Source of the DNA: Vreelandella neptunia
GTDB taxonomy: Bacteria > Pseudomonadota > Gammaproteobacteria > Pseudomonadales > Halomonadaceae
NCBI RefSeq assembly: GCF_034479615.1
Contig: NZ_CP140255.1
Coordinates: 2,170,001-2,234,000, forward strand
DNA length: 64,000 nt
Reading direction: 5' to 3'
In this document: piece after piece, positions 8,426-17,345 of the stretch
How positions within the stretch are numbered: the first letter of the stretch is position 1
Layout: every line of letters starts with the position of its first letter
Position numbers and translations under genes: made by a program
Notes under the pieces: model-generated
The model's database searches: none
What the model was told of the DNA's origin: nothing
Seen by the model: only the letters and a program-made list of their open reading frames with translations

Positions 8426-9256
8426 ATGTCTAAGCCCTGTATTATCTGTGTAGCCATCACTGGCAGTCTGCCACGCAAAGAGAATAACGCTGCAGTACCC
8501 ATCACTATTGATGAACAGGTTGAAAGCACTCAAGCGGCGTTTGAAGCCGGTGCCAGTATTGCCCATTGTCATGTGCGTAACGATGATCAAACGCCCTCGT
8601 CCGATCCAGAGAAGTTTGAACGTCTTATGGAAGGTCTTAAGAAGCATTGCCCAGGCATGATTATTCAGTTTTCCACCGGCGGGCGCTCTGGTGCAGGTGA
8701 GGCTCGCGGTGGTATGTTGTCGCTTAAACCCGATATGGCCAGCCTTTCGGTAGGCTCTAATAACTTTCCAAACCGCGTTTATGAAAACCCACCTCAGTTG
8801 GTGGAATGGCTTGCCGCTGAGATGCTCAAGTACGATATTAAACCCGAAATTGAGGCATTTGATCTATCGCACATTCATCAGGCGGTCTCGCTTTCTAACC
8901 AAGGAAAACTCAAATCACCGCTTTACGTCCAGTTCGTAATGGGCGTAAAAAATTCAATGCCAGCAGACAAGCCAACGTTTGATTTTTATATTGAGACGCT
9001 CAAGCGACTGGCGCCGGACGCCCAATGGTGCGGTGCAGGTATTGGAGCAAATCAGTATTTGCTTAACGAGTGGTCGATCGCTGCGGGCGGCCATACACGC
9101 ACTGGTCTTGAAGATAACGTGCGTCTTGATCGAAATACACTGGCTTCTTCCAATGCTGAGTTGGTAGCGCGAACTGTTGCATTGTGTAGTAAATATCAGC
9201 GTCCAGTGGCGACTTGGAAGAAAGCGCGTGAAATATTGGGGCTTAAAATTACTTAA
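8426..9256 (+). CDS. Beta-keto acid cleavage enzyme (BKACE, Kce-like)
   Basis: Zinc-dependent Claisen-type enzyme of 276 residues, family DUF849. It condenses a beta-keto acid with acetyl-CoA and splits the product to acetoacetate and a new acyl-CoA. The founding member cleaves 3-keto-5-aminohexanoate in lysine fermentation; most others have different substrates. Seen: the zinc motif HCHVR with H47 and H49, PEIEAFDLSH, and the C-terminal VRLDRNTLASSNAELV that carries conserved polar residues. AAGGAG lies 8 bases before the ATG. The divergent dehydrogenase could make the keto acid, as in carnitine or betaine-type catabolic clusters, but this is inference. Confidence 0.85.
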   Translation: MSKPCIICVAITGSLPRKENNAAVPITIDEQVESTQAAFEAGASIAHCHVRNDDQTPSSDPEKFERLMEGLKKHCPGMIIQFSTGGRSGAGEARGGMLSLKPDMASLSVGSNNFPNRVYENPPQLVEWLAAEMLKYDIKPEIEAFDLSHIHQAVSLSNQGKLKSPLYVQFVMGVKNSMPADKPTFDFYIETLKRLAPDAQWCGAGIGANQYLLNEWSIAAGGHTRTGLEDNVRLDRNTLASSNAELVARTVALCSKYQRPVATWKKAREILGLKIT

Positions 9257-9471
9257 AGGTTGTCACCGGGATACCAAGCAAGGCACTCGTCATTGCCATT
9301 AAACTAGAAAAAGAAACGCCTTCAACGATACTTTTAGCATCTGTTCGCGTTGTAGCTGTCAGCCTTTCAAGTGCAAGCCTCGGATTAACAAGTTGAGATT
9401 TCCAGCTAATCTGGTAGACAGAGATTCACATCGAATCCGTCATACCCGTTACCGCAAGGGGAGGTATCACC

Positions 9472-9759
9472 ATGAGACAGCGCGATGAATTCGTTGAAGA
9501 AATGAAAGCCAGGCTCGATGAGTGGAATGCTGATATCGATAAGCTGACTGCCAAGGCGCGTCAGGCGAGCGACGAGGCGAGGGTCAAGTACCAAGAGGAC
9601 ATCGAGCGACTAAAGAAGCGTCAAGCAGAGACTCAGCAAAGGCTCGATGAGCTTCAGCATGCCAGCGAAGCTGCCTGGGAGACTGTCCGCCAAGGTATGG
9701 AAGACTCTTGGGAGCTGATGCGCAAAGCCTTCCGGGACGCCTCTTCCCGTTTCAAGTAG
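9472..9759 (+). CDS. Small charged coiled-coil protein
   Basis: Soluble protein of 95 residues, almost entirely predicted helix, with heptad-like spacing of hydrophobic residues and about half charged residues (for example DEARVKYQEDIERLKKRQAE). No signal peptide, membrane segment or cysteine. It resembles the small apolipoprotein-like coiled-coil proteins found beside stress genes in proteobacteria, with no assigned function. A strong GGGGAGG ribosome site lies 8 bases upstream of the ATG, which supports real translation. The neighbouring convergent gene is also a long helical protein (TelA family). Confidence 0.75.
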   Translation: MRQRDEFVEEMKARLDEWNADIDKLTAKARQASDEARVKYQEDIERLKKRQAETQQRLDELQHASEAAWETVRQGMEDSWELMRKAFRDASSRFK

Positions 9760-9842
9760 TTGATTCAGCGAACCTAAACAGCCAGCTTATTCAACTAGCT
9801 TATTCTACTAACAGTGCGCTTCACTTTGAAAAGCCTGAACAA

Positions 9843-11060
9843 TCAGCTGGGGTCGCGACCATCTTTTGGTTGCGATTCGCTGCCTTCTTGAAGGCGTTCG
9901 ATGGACGAATTTCCCTGTTTAGCCAAAGTCGCTAATCTGTTGATTTGCTCATCCAGCCGGGGCAGGGCCTCTTGCCGATAGCTGGATAGATCGTCGATGG
10001 CGCCCATCACCTCGCTGAAAGCCTCCTCAAGCACTTGCATGTCGAGCATTGCGGAGGAGGCCCGCTTTTGAATGTTCACGCCTTGCTGCCGCAGCGCCTT
10101 GGCAGTGCCACCAATCATCTGCGAGGTGGTCGTATTGAGGGCTTCGATGCGATCCAGCACCAGGCGCTGATTAGCCATCGCCATGGCCACCGTGACCGCG
10201 ACGGTGAGCGCCGAGACGGTGACGTTAATGGCTCTGTCCACGCCGCGCATTAATTCACGGTTGTTGCGGATAATCACCTCTAGTGCCAGCACGCCCTGCT
10301 GACTCACCGCCAGTTGTTGCTGGAGGTCGACAATGCGCTGACGGAGGGGAAAGAGTAGTTCTTCCTCAAGAAATTGGCGCCGCGGATCATCGCCATCGCG
10401 AGCGGCGATCTCCTCCTGCAGGCGCCGATCGATCATGCGCCCCAGCGCAATTTGGCGGTTCAACTCGCCAAGAATTTTAGTTAACGCCTGCTGGTCATCG
10501 TTCAGCGTGAGGTTGTCACGATGCAGCATGTCGCGACCGCTTTCCAGATCCTCGATGATCGCATCCAAGGCCTGCTGGGTATTCTCAAACTTGCGAAAGT
10601 AGCGCTGCAGGCGGCTATCCAGGCCAGGAATGACCGCTAGAACGCGATCCAATGTAGTTGGTGCCAGGCGATGGCGTGCAGGGTCGAGCCCCTCCATACG
10701 CCCGCGCAGATCGGTCAGTGCCTTGGCGACCGGCCCGCCTTCGTCGCCCTGGTGGGCCAGCTTGCGCAGCGGTGTTTGCAGCATGGCACTGCGATGGGCA
10801 GCCTGCTGCTGCAGTTCAAGGCCCATCTCGTCCACGGCACGGCGCTGGCGAACCACGGATTCTTCGTCCCCTTCGGCAAGAATGTCTTCGACAAAGCGGT
10901 CGGCCATCGCCTCAAGCTCAGGATCGATATCACGCTCATCGGGGGTTACCGACTCAGCCTGACTTGCCCCCAATCGACTAGCTCCCAACTGGTCAGCGAT
11001 CTCGTCCACCGGGGGCAGGGAGAGGCGACGTTTGTCATCGGATTGCTGAGCCATAGACAT
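9843..11060 (-). CDS. TelA-family toxic anion resistance protein
   Basis: Soluble, mainly helical protein of 405 residues in the TelA (tellurite resistance/toxic anion) family. Seen: the conserved central stretch with YFRKFENTQQALDAI and GRDMLHRDN, and the late FSEVMGAIDDLSSYRQEALP segment. The N-terminal 60 residues are low-complexity and acidic. Family members were first linked to tellurite resistance and later to cell-envelope stress. The biochemical activity is not known. The gene lies 98 bases downstream of its usual partner, an XpaC-like membrane protein, on the same strand. Confidence 0.85.
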   Translation of the reverse strand: MSMAQQSDDKRRLSLPPVDEIADQLGASRLGASQAESVTPDERDIDPELEAMADRFVEDILAEGDEESVVRQRRAVDEMGLELQQQAAHRSAMLQTPLRKLAHQGDEGGPVAKALTDLRGRMEGLDPARHRLAPTTLDRVLAVIPGLDSRLQRYFRKFENTQQALDAIIEDLESGRDMLHRDNLTLNDDQQALTKILGELNRQIALGRMIDRRLQEEIAARDGDDPRRQFLEEELLFPLRQRIVDLQQQLAVSQQGVLALEVIIRNNRELMRGVDRAINVTVSALTVAVTVAMAMANQRLVLDRIEALNTTTSQMIGGTAKALRQQGVNIQKRASSAMLDMQVLEEAFSEVMGAIDDLSSYRQEALPRLDEQINRLATLAKQGNSSIERLQEGSESQPKDGRDPS

Positions 11061-11158
11061 CTCCTGAGCTGTTAAAAAAAGCTCGATTAGATAAATCGGT
11101 TAAATAAAACCGTTTATAAAAACATAGTAAAAACTGCACGGTACCACTGAATGCAATC

Positions 11159-12100
11159 TTAATCTTTGCGGGCATAACGATCTGCACCTTCGACAAAGAG
11201 GCGTAGATCCTCCAGTGCTTTTTCGGTGGTAACCGACGCCTGTGGGCGAGCCGTCTCGATGCGCGCCATGGCAACGGCGGTATCGTCGAGTACGGTCAAG
11301 GCGGATTCGATACGGGCAGAGAGCTTGTTCAGTCGATGTTCGGTTTCCACTAGCAGATCGAGGCGACGCACCAGGGCCGTGCGCTCTTCATCGCTTAATC
11401 GTTTGCCCTCCCGTTCCAATCGACCTCGGACGTAATTACCATCCACGCTAACCACACCCCTTGCCTGGGAGGCCATGGTCGTCAACGTATCCACCGCCCC
11501 AAAACAAACTTGAGTGACCAAGCCTTGTGAGCGCTCGAAGGCCAGTTCGCCAGTGTGGAATCGGTCGCCCAGCACGTCCATCACATGGTGGTAGCGGCTA
11601 TAGAGGCGGTCTGTGAGGATAGCCAGATCGGGACGGTGCACGTCGAGCAGGTTCTGCTTGGCCCGACACATGGCTAGTACGAGGTCGTTGGCTCCCACGG
11701 GGGGGCTTGCGGGATCGAGCACCGAGACACCTGCTTCATAGGCGTTGCGCTCCTCTTCAGCCCGCCGTCGCTGTGCTTCGGCCTCTCTTTGAACCTCGAG
11801 GCGACGCAAGCGGCGGCGGGCCAGCCAGCCGCGTAGCGTTCGCTCGACAGGGAGTGCCACTGGAATGGCGACGAGGCCCGTCAGCCAGCCAAACAGGCTG
11901 GGGCTGAAACCACCCCATAGGGAGGTCAGCCACAGCAGCATGCTGATGGTAGGAACTACCAAGCAATAGCGGGCGATCACCTGTAGTCGACTGGGCGTCG
12001 CCAGCGGAACCGCCAAACCAGGATTGAACAGGCCGACCAGTAGCCAGGGCAGGCAGGTCATAAACAGGCCATAGGAAAAACCCTGCAGGAATCCCAACAT
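11159..12100 (-). CDS. XpaC/TelA-associated membrane protein
   Basis: Protein of 313 residues with two or three N-terminal membrane segments (residues about 8-30, 43-62 and 68-85), then a long basic/charged coiled coil with RRLRRLEVQREAEAQRRRAE, and a helical C-terminal domain. Proteins of this shape pair with TelA and are often labelled XpaC-like or, wrongly, cobyrinic acid synthase. There is no nucleotide-binding motif here. It would anchor a TelA complex at the inner membrane. Transcribed first, TelA second. Confidence 0.65.
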   Translation of the reverse strand: MLGFLQGFSYGLFMTCLPWLLVGLFNPGLAVPLATPSRLQVIARYCLVVPTISMLLWLTSLWGGFSPSLFGWLTGLVAIPVALPVERTLRGWLARRRLRRLEVQREAEAQRRRAEEERNAYEAGVSVLDPASPPVGANDLVLAMCRAKQNLLDVHRPDLAILTDRLYSRYHHVMDVLGDRFHTGELAFERSQGLVTQVCFGAVDTLTTMASQARGVVSVDGNYVRGRLEREGKRLSDEERTALVRRLDLLVETEHRLNKLSARIESALTVLDDTAVAMARIETARPQASVTTEKALEDLRLFVEGADRYARKD

Positions 12101-12210
12101 AGATATGGCTATCCTTCAGTCATGGAGCGCAAACACTGCGCGTAGAATAACTGAGATAGGTCGCTAAGCACCAGTTGGGCAGCTACAGGCCATTGGCTGG
12201 CTGAAAGCTA

Positions 12211-12399
12211 CTATTTAACCTTGCAGGTATTAACACCTAGTAGCTTGTAGGCTGGGCAGAAGTTAAATAGCCCTGTGGCAAGCGGCAGCACGCCAATCCA
12301 CCCCCAAAGCCCGATAGTGCCTGTCAGGGCCAATACAATCAGTACAATCCCCACCAGGATGCGTAAAATTTTATCGATACCACCGACATTGCTGTTCAT
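12211..12399 (-). CDS. DUF2892 (YgaP-like) small membrane protein
   Basis: Protein of 62 residues with two hydrophobic helices and the family's ending FCPAYKLLGVNTCKVK. DUF2892 domains occur alone or fused to rhodanese domains and to redox proteins. The two cysteines (C48 and C59) are conserved in the family. AGGAG lies 7 bases before the ATG. A perfect Anr/Fnr site stands about 160 bases upstream (12560-12573), so low-oxygen control of this gene is plausible. Confidence 0.85.
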   Translation of the reverse strand: MNSNVGGIDKILRILVGIVLIVLALTGTIGLWGWIGVLPLATGLFNFCPAYKLLGVNTCKVK

Positions 12400-12497
12400 A
12401 ACGGACTCCTCGAACTCAGTTTGGTGTGCAATTGTAATAAAGTCTTTGTATTAATCATTTGGAATAACGTAATAACCTATTATTCGCTTAACGAGCA

Positions 12498-12535
12498 TAG
12501 CCGTCATTTAGGTTAATAGCCGTCATTTAGGTTAA
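12498..12535. repeat. Perfect 19-base tandem duplication
   Basis: The unit TAGCCGTCATTTAGGTTAA occurs twice without a gap (12498-12516 and 12517-12535). It lies between the Anr/Fnr-like box and the divergent DUF2892 gene. It may be a recent slippage duplication or a doubled regulator site. Confidence 0.9.
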
Positions 12536-12559
12536 GAGCACGAAGCAAGTGCGCGTAGC

Positions 12560-12573
12560 TTGATCCATATCAA
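12560..12573. promoter_or_regulatory. Perfect Anr/Fnr-type box
   Basis: TTGATCCATATCAA matches the Fnr/Anr consensus TTGATNNNNATCAA exactly, inside a longer GCTTGAT/ATCAAGC palindrome (12558-12575). It lies in the 388-base divergent region (12400-12787) between the DUF2892 gene and the endonuclease/exonuclease/phosphatase gene. Nothing else coding was seen in that region. Either gene could respond; the minus-strand DUF2892 gene is the nearer one. Confidence 0.6.
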
Positions 12574-12787
12574 GCCAATAGGGTGTTAGTGGTTGCGAAC
12601 TGATTTACAGCGGGAGAGAGCTGGATTACGTCGATTTAGTGGGTCAGTGCTATGACGGTGTCTCTCAGATAAATGGGCATGCAGCTATCCAGAGAGGGGT
12701 ATGCTTAAATCGTCACAATATCTGCGGCAATCTAGGCCGACATAACCGGGATCCTCCTGGTTACCGTTGCCGCATTTGAGAGGTTTC

Positions 12788-13909
12788 ATGTTGTTAAAAC
12801 TCCTTCTCTGGTTTATCCGGTTATTGGTGCTCTTGATGGTAGTGGTGGCCTTGCTGCCATTAATACCCAGCGGTCAGTGGTGGATCAGGCTGTGGGATTT
12901 TCCACGCCTGCAGCTAACGAGCGCGTTGGTCTTGCCAGCGCTCCTTCTGGGCGTTCACGCTTGGCTTAAGCGCCCACGAAAAGAGCACGCCGTATGGGGA
13001 GTGGTCATTCTTGTGATAGCAGGATGGCACTTAACACACATCCTGCCGTTTACATCCGTTTGGTCGACTGAGGTGCCCACCGCTGAGGTAGAGCCAAAAG
13101 AAGGCCAGATAACGTTAAAAGTGCTGACGGCAAATGTTGATTACAAAAATGATCGGTATGCTGAGGTAGTGGCAATGGTTCAGCAGGAGGAGCCTGATTT
13201 ACTGCTGCTAATCGAAGTCAATAACGCCTGGGCCGAAGGCTTGGCGCCACTTGACGAGGAGTACGCCCACCGAGTAGGGGAGGTTCGCGATGAGGGGCTT
13301 GGGATAGTGCTTTGGTCGCGGATTCCGCTGCTGGAGCAGGGAGTAGAATATTTAGTCTCAGACCGTAGACCCTCCATTTTTGCAACGATTGACGTACCAG
13401 GCATCGGGCCAGTGCGCTTCGTTGGCGCCCATCCGGTTCCGCCAGGGCTGCAGGAACGAACCGTTAGCAACGAGGATGAACGACGAGACAGTCGAGAACG
13501 CGATGCAGAGCTGATGCTCATTGCTCGGCATGTGGAAGAAGACCCGGACAACCGCTGGATCGTCACCGGTGATTTTAACGACGTTGCGTGGTCTGACACC
13601 ACCAAGCTTTTCGCTGACTTGAGTGATCTCAAAGATCCTCGCCGTGGCCGGCGATTGCTGAGTACCTACCATGCGGAGTACCCATGGTGGCGATACCCGA
13701 TAGACCATCTGTTCGTTTCTGACGGTTTCCATCTTATTGATATCGACAGAGTGAAGGTGCAAGGTTCTGACCACTTCGGCCTCTCTACCACGCTAACCGT
13801 TGGCCGCAAAGATCATGGCAAGCCGGAGGCTTCCGCAGAAGAAGAGCAGGAGGCCGAAGAGATGGTCGAGGAGGGGGCTGAAGACGCCGCTGAGCATGAT
13901 GGCGGTTAG
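12788..13909 (+). CDS. Membrane-anchored endonuclease/exonuclease/phosphatase-family protein
   Basis: Protein of 373 residues. The first 85 or so hold three hydrophobic segments (5-25, 42-58, 70-90). The rest is an endonuclease/exonuclease/phosphatase (DNase I-like) domain with TANVDYKN, LLLIEVN, VGAHP, the GDFND metal-site motif, IDHLF and the catalytic GSDHFGL. A YafD-type arrangement puts the catalytic domain on one side of the inner membrane; substrate unknown (nucleic acid or phospholipid head group). The last 25 residues are a strongly acidic tail. The ATG at 12788 is preferred over the upstream in-frame TTG at 12767, since the membrane segment starts right there. Confidence 0.8.
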   Translation: MLLKLLLWFIRLLVLLMVVVALLPLIPSGQWWIRLWDFPRLQLTSALVLPALLLGVHAWLKRPRKEHAVWGVVILVIAGWHLTHILPFTSVWSTEVPTAEVEPKEGQITLKVLTANVDYKNDRYAEVVAMVQQEEPDLLLLIEVNNAWAEGLAPLDEEYAHRVGEVRDEGLGIVLWSRIPLLEQGVEYLVSDRRPSIFATIDVPGIGPVRFVGAHPVPPGLQERTVSNEDERRDSRERDAELMLIARHVEEDPDNRWIVTGDFNDVAWSDTTKLFADLSDLKDPRRGRRLLSTYHAEYPWWRYPIDHLFVSDGFHLIDIDRVKVQGSDHFGLSTTLTVGRKDHGKPEASAEEEQEAEEMVEEGAEDAAEHDGG

Positions 13910-14219
13910 TCGAAGACGCGGTAATAAAGGCTCGATCTTCTGAATTTCTTCGATGTGTGTGGTTCTGTTGTTCAACAGCGGTTTAGAAATTATGCCCATC
14001 TATCAGTGAGATAACTTCTACAGTTATTCAACAGAAACTCTACAGATTAATTGCCATATGTAACTGGATCGACTAACTTAGTTACACGGGTGCGCTAAAA
14101 ACTTTCCTAATGCTGGCTTGCTCAATCGCTCCTGAACACAAATGACTGCGGCTCAGCTCACTTGGTGCGCTCCAATCTAAGCCCAGTCAATTTGGGTCAA
14201 CCAGCAAGGAGGACATCGA
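13910..14219. promoter_or_regulatory. Upstream region of the ATP-grasp gene
   Basis: No gene is seen in 310 bases. TGTAACT (14059-14065) and AGTTACA (14080-14086) form an inverted repeat with a 14-base spacer about 135 bases before the ATP-grasp start, a possible operator. The ATP-grasp ATG is preceded by a consensus AAGGAGG ribosome site. Confidence 0.4.
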
Positions 14220-15527
14220 ATGTCGATATCATCAGAAAAGCAAATGCCCGAAGCAGTAGCGGCCTGGCGTGATCCGGAAATGGACTCGGTTAAAGGCACC
14301 GAGACCCCTAAAGATCCGAACAAAGGTTATATCGCTCTACTTGGCTGGAGTGTCAACGCGATCAAGGCTGCGCAGAAATTCGACCGCCGCTATATCGTCG
14401 TCGCTCCAGAGTGGGCCGCCGATTTCTGTACCGCGAACAATATACCTTTTATCCCATGGGACTTTATTCGCTTGAATGATCGCTCCATGGAGATAGCCGT
14501 AAAGCTCAAGGAAGAAGGTGTAGACGTCGCTATCCCCCTGTTCGAAGAAACCGTTGAGTGGTCTGGTGCCATCAACTCCGTTCTCCTCGACAGCCCGCGC
14601 ATGTACGGTCAGTCCATTCTGTTCCGTGACAAGGCGCTCATGAAACGCCGTGCTCAGCTTGGTGGCATTCGTGTCGGGATTTTTGAAGAGGCGCACGAGA
14701 AAGAAGACATTGTTCGCTTTATGAAGCGCGTCAACCAGACGCTGCTGAAACTTGACGGCGATCCAGATGACCCGATTCACGTCAAGGCCTTCGATAAAGC
14801 CGGTTGTCTTGGCCACCGCATGATCCGCACGATAGAAGAAATTGACAACATCCCGGATGAAGAATATCCGCTGCTGATGGAAAGTCACTTGAGCGGTTGG
14901 GAGTTTGCCGTTGAAGCCTGGATACATGATGGCAAAATTCAGTTTCTGAATATTTCGGAATACGTGACATTGGGCTATTCGGTATTCGTGCCTGCTACTC
15001 AGGAGCTTGAGAGCTGGCGCAATGCGATCACCAAGCAGATTGAGCTGTTGATCAAAACCTTCGATATCCAGTTCGGCCTGATTCACCCCGAGTACTTCGT
15101 CACGGCGGACGGCGAGATGTACTTTGGCGAAGTTGCTTATCGCCCACCCGGCTTTAAAGCATTCGAACTGATCGAAAAAGCCTACGGTTTCAACGCCTAT
15201 CAAGCGTCAATGTTGGTATTCGACCCGAAAAGCACGAAAGAGGAAGTGGCGGCATTCTTCCCCCGTGAAGTGGTCGATGCGAAAGGCTATGCAGGCTGTT
15301 TCGGTGTCTATCCACGCCGTCGTGTTGTCAGCAAGCTGGAAATGCCCGAAGAGACGATTAATCACCCGTATTTCGAGTCACACGAACTGGTCGCACCGGC
15401 AGAAGAGACCGTGCCCGACCGATCAGCCTTCGGGACTCATTGGGGGCTAGTTTTCTTCTTTGGTGACGATCCCATCAAGATGCGCGATCTGCTCAAAGCT
15501 CAAGAGGATCTGGATTTCTACGTCTAG
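14220..15527 (+). CDS. ATP-grasp domain protein, probable carboxylate-amine ligase-like
   Basis: Soluble protein of 435 residues with an N-terminal pre-ATP-grasp Rossmann-like part (GYIALLGWSVNAIKAA, VVAPEWAADFC) and an ATP-grasp domain from about residue 130 to 330. Seen: LLMESHLSGWEFAVEAW as the nucleotide-loop/beta-strand region and MYFGEVAYRPPG at the metal site. In most ligases of this fold that site reads ExNxRPGG; here the Asn is Ala. The substrate is unknown. It may ligate an amine or amino acid to a carboxylate. The next gene, 195 bases on, is a BCCT osmolyte carrier, so an osmolyte-related role is a reasonable inference. Confidence 0.75.
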   Translation: MSISSEKQMPEAVAAWRDPEMDSVKGTETPKDPNKGYIALLGWSVNAIKAAQKFDRRYIVVAPEWAADFCTANNIPFIPWDFIRLNDRSMEIAVKLKEEGVDVAIPLFEETVEWSGAINSVLLDSPRMYGQSILFRDKALMKRRAQLGGIRVGIFEEAHEKEDIVRFMKRVNQTLLKLDGDPDDPIHVKAFDKAGCLGHRMIRTIEEIDNIPDEEYPLLMESHLSGWEFAVEAWIHDGKIQFLNISEYVTLGYSVFVPATQELESWRNAITKQIELLIKTFDIQFGLIHPEYFVTADGEMYFGEVAYRPPGFKAFELIEKAYGFNAYQASMLVFDPKSTKEEVAAFFPREVVDAKGYAGCFGVYPRRRVVSKLEMPEETINHPYFESHELVAPAEETVPDRSAFGTHWGLVFFFGDDPIKMRDLLKAQEDLDFYV

Positions 15528-15555
15528 CGTTTGTTAATGCAGTAAGCGGTTCTTT

Positions 15556-15620
15556 GGGCGCTTGTATCAGTATCAGGAGTACTCCAAAACCTGAAGCTGG
15601 TACAGGCGCCCTTTGTTTTT
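15556..15620 (+). terminator. Long hairpin with T-tract between ATP-grasp and BCCT genes
   Basis: GGGCGCTTGTATCAG (15556-15570) pairs with CTGGTACAGGCGCCC (15597-15611) with two G-U pairs, and a smaller inner stem forms from TCAGG/CCTGA. CTTTGTTTTT follows. It is either a full terminator or an attenuator allowing some read-through into the BCCT gene. Confidence 0.75.
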
Positions 15621-15722
15621 GCCTGTGCGGCTTTCTCCTGGGAAAACTTCAAGGTTCGATAGCGCCTTGGCGTTATCGATCAATGACTCCTATGTTGTTG
15701 GAACGACACGGGAGGAATAATA

Positions 15723-17345
15723 ATGGATGCACTAGCGAGAAAATTGGGCCTCAAGACGGATCCGATTATTTTTTTCACGTCCGCAGGGATTATGATCCTT
15801 TTTCTTGTGGTGCTGCTGATTGCGCCAGAACCCATAGGGGCAGCTTTTGGTGCCGGTAGGGAATGGATCGTTACCAACCTTGGCTGGTTCTTTATTTTAG
15901 GGGTAACAAGTTGGGTAGCATTTCTGCTCTGGCTGGCAATTAGCCGTTACGGGGCGATTCGCTTGGGCGGCAATAATGCAAAGCCTGCCTACGATAATAT
16001 CTCCTGGTTCACCATGCTGTTCGCAGGCGGCATCGGCACGGTATTGATGTTCTGGGGCGTTGCTGAGCCTATTTCCCACTTTTCTAATCCACCCAGGCCT
16101 GATGTCGTCCCTTTCTCTGTGGAAGCCGCCGACGATGCTATGAGTTTTTCAATCTATCATCTGGGTCTACACACCTGGGCGATTTTCGCTATGCCCGGGC
16201 TGGCTTTTGCGTACTTTATCTACCGCTACAATCTGCCGATGCGCTTTAGTTCAGTATTCTATCCGCTGTTAGGCGACCGCATTTATGGCCCCCTCGGTAA
16301 ATCGCTTGATGTCTTCGCGATACTTGGCACCCTGTTTGGTGTAGCCGTCTCTATCGGCTTGGGCACTCAGCAGATCAACGCGGGTCTTACGGAACTGTTT
16401 GGTGTTCCGGATGCGGTCATCACCAAGGTGTTCATCATTGCCATACTGACGGCTGTCGCCGTGGGATCAATTGTAGCGGGGCTGGATTCAGGCGTTAAAC
16501 GGCTTTCCAATATCAATATCGCCATGGCCGTCGGCCTGTTGCTATTTGTACTCTTTACCGGATCGACCGTTTTCCTTTTACGCGCGGTGGTCGAAACCTT
16601 TGGCCTCTACATAACGAATCTGCTGCCCATGGCTTTCTGGAATGACACGCTGGCAAGCTATTCCAGAGATGGCGGTACATGGGGATGGCAGGGGAGTTGG
16701 ACGGTATTCTATTGGGCCTGGACAGTAACCTGGTCGCCCTTCATCGGGATCTTCGTAGCGCGTATTTCACGCGGGCGTACTATCCGTGAGTTCGTCCTTG
16801 GTGTGCTTTTTGCTCCCTCCATTTTCACGCTGGTCTGGTTTGCAATCTTTGGCTGGTCGGCAATGGAAATCGACGGGATCGGGCCCGATGCTCGAGAAGC
16901 TCTGGGAGAGCAGGCCGGTATTTTATCCGCGGCTGTAGGTGAAAGCATTCCCCTCGCCATGTTCGCCTTCTTCGAGAACTTCCCGGCTGCCACATTAATC
17001 CAGGGCTTGGCCGTTGTGATTGTCGCTATCTTTTTTGCCACATCATCGGACTCTGCCTCATTGGTAGTCGACATGCTGTGTACCGGCAGCGCAGACCCTG
17101 GCCCATGGCATCAACGGGTTTTCTGGGGCGTCTCTGAGGGTATGCTGGCAGCGATGCTCATTGTGCTTGCTGGTGATGCCGGGCTTACCGCCTTGCAGGA
17201 GGTGATTACCGTTGTTGGCCTTCCGATGTTCATTTTGGTGTTTGCAATGATGTTCGCGCTATACCGCGGTCTGTCTCAAGAAGACCTTAGCGAAGTGCAG
17301 GTGGGGCGCCCGCCCACACGGCAGGAGTTAGCGCCAGATGAATAG
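15723..17345 (+). CDS. BCCT-family betaine/choline/carnitine transporter
   Basis: Inner-membrane secondary carrier of 540 residues with about 12 membrane helices. Seen: GGIGTVLMFWGVAEP in the first core repeat, the tryptophan-rich substrate motif WAWTVTWSPFIGIF, the GRTIREF loop and FFATSSDSAS late in the protein. BCCT carriers take up betaine, choline, carnitine, ectoine or DMSP with sodium or protons, usually under osmotic stress. A GGAGGAA ribosome site precedes the ATG. The C-terminal tail is short, so osmosensing by a long tail as in BetP is less likely. Substrate cannot be fixed from sequence. Confidence 0.92.
   Translation: MDALARKLGLKTDPIIFFTSAGIMILFLVVLLIAPEPIGAAFGAGREWIVTNLGWFFILGVTSWVAFLLWLAISRYGAIRLGGNNAKPAYDNISWFTMLFAGGIGTVLMFWGVAEPISHFSNPPRPDVVPFSVEAADDAMSFSIYHLGLHTWAIFAMPGLAFAYFIYRYNLPMRFSSVFYPLLGDRIYGPLGKSLDVFAILGTLFGVAVSIGLGTQQINAGLTELFGVPDAVITKVFIIAILTAVAVGSIVAGLDSGVKRLSNINIAMAVGLLLFVLFTGSTVFLLRAVVETFGLYITNLLPMAFWNDTLASYSRDGGTWGWQGSWTVFYWAWTVTWSPFIGIFVARISRGRTIREFVLGVLFAPSIFTLVWFAIFGWSAMEIDGIGPDAREALGEQAGILSAAVGESIPLAMFAFFENFPAATLIQGLAVVIVAIFFATSSDSASLVVDMLCTGSADPGPWHQRVFWGVSEGMLAAMLIVLAGDAGLTALQEVITVVGLPMFILVFAMMFALYRGLSQEDLSEVQVGRPPTRQELAPDE

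Noticed and set aside
11159..12100. Cobyrinic acid a,c-diamide synthase
   Set aside because: This label circulates for TelA neighbours, but no P-loop or amidotransferase motif is present; the protein is a membrane-anchored coiled coil.
14337..15203. 288-codon open frame on the minus strand inside the ATP-grasp gene
   Set aside because: It is antisense to a well-supported gene with clear motifs and a consensus ribosome site, and shows no recognisable family of its own.
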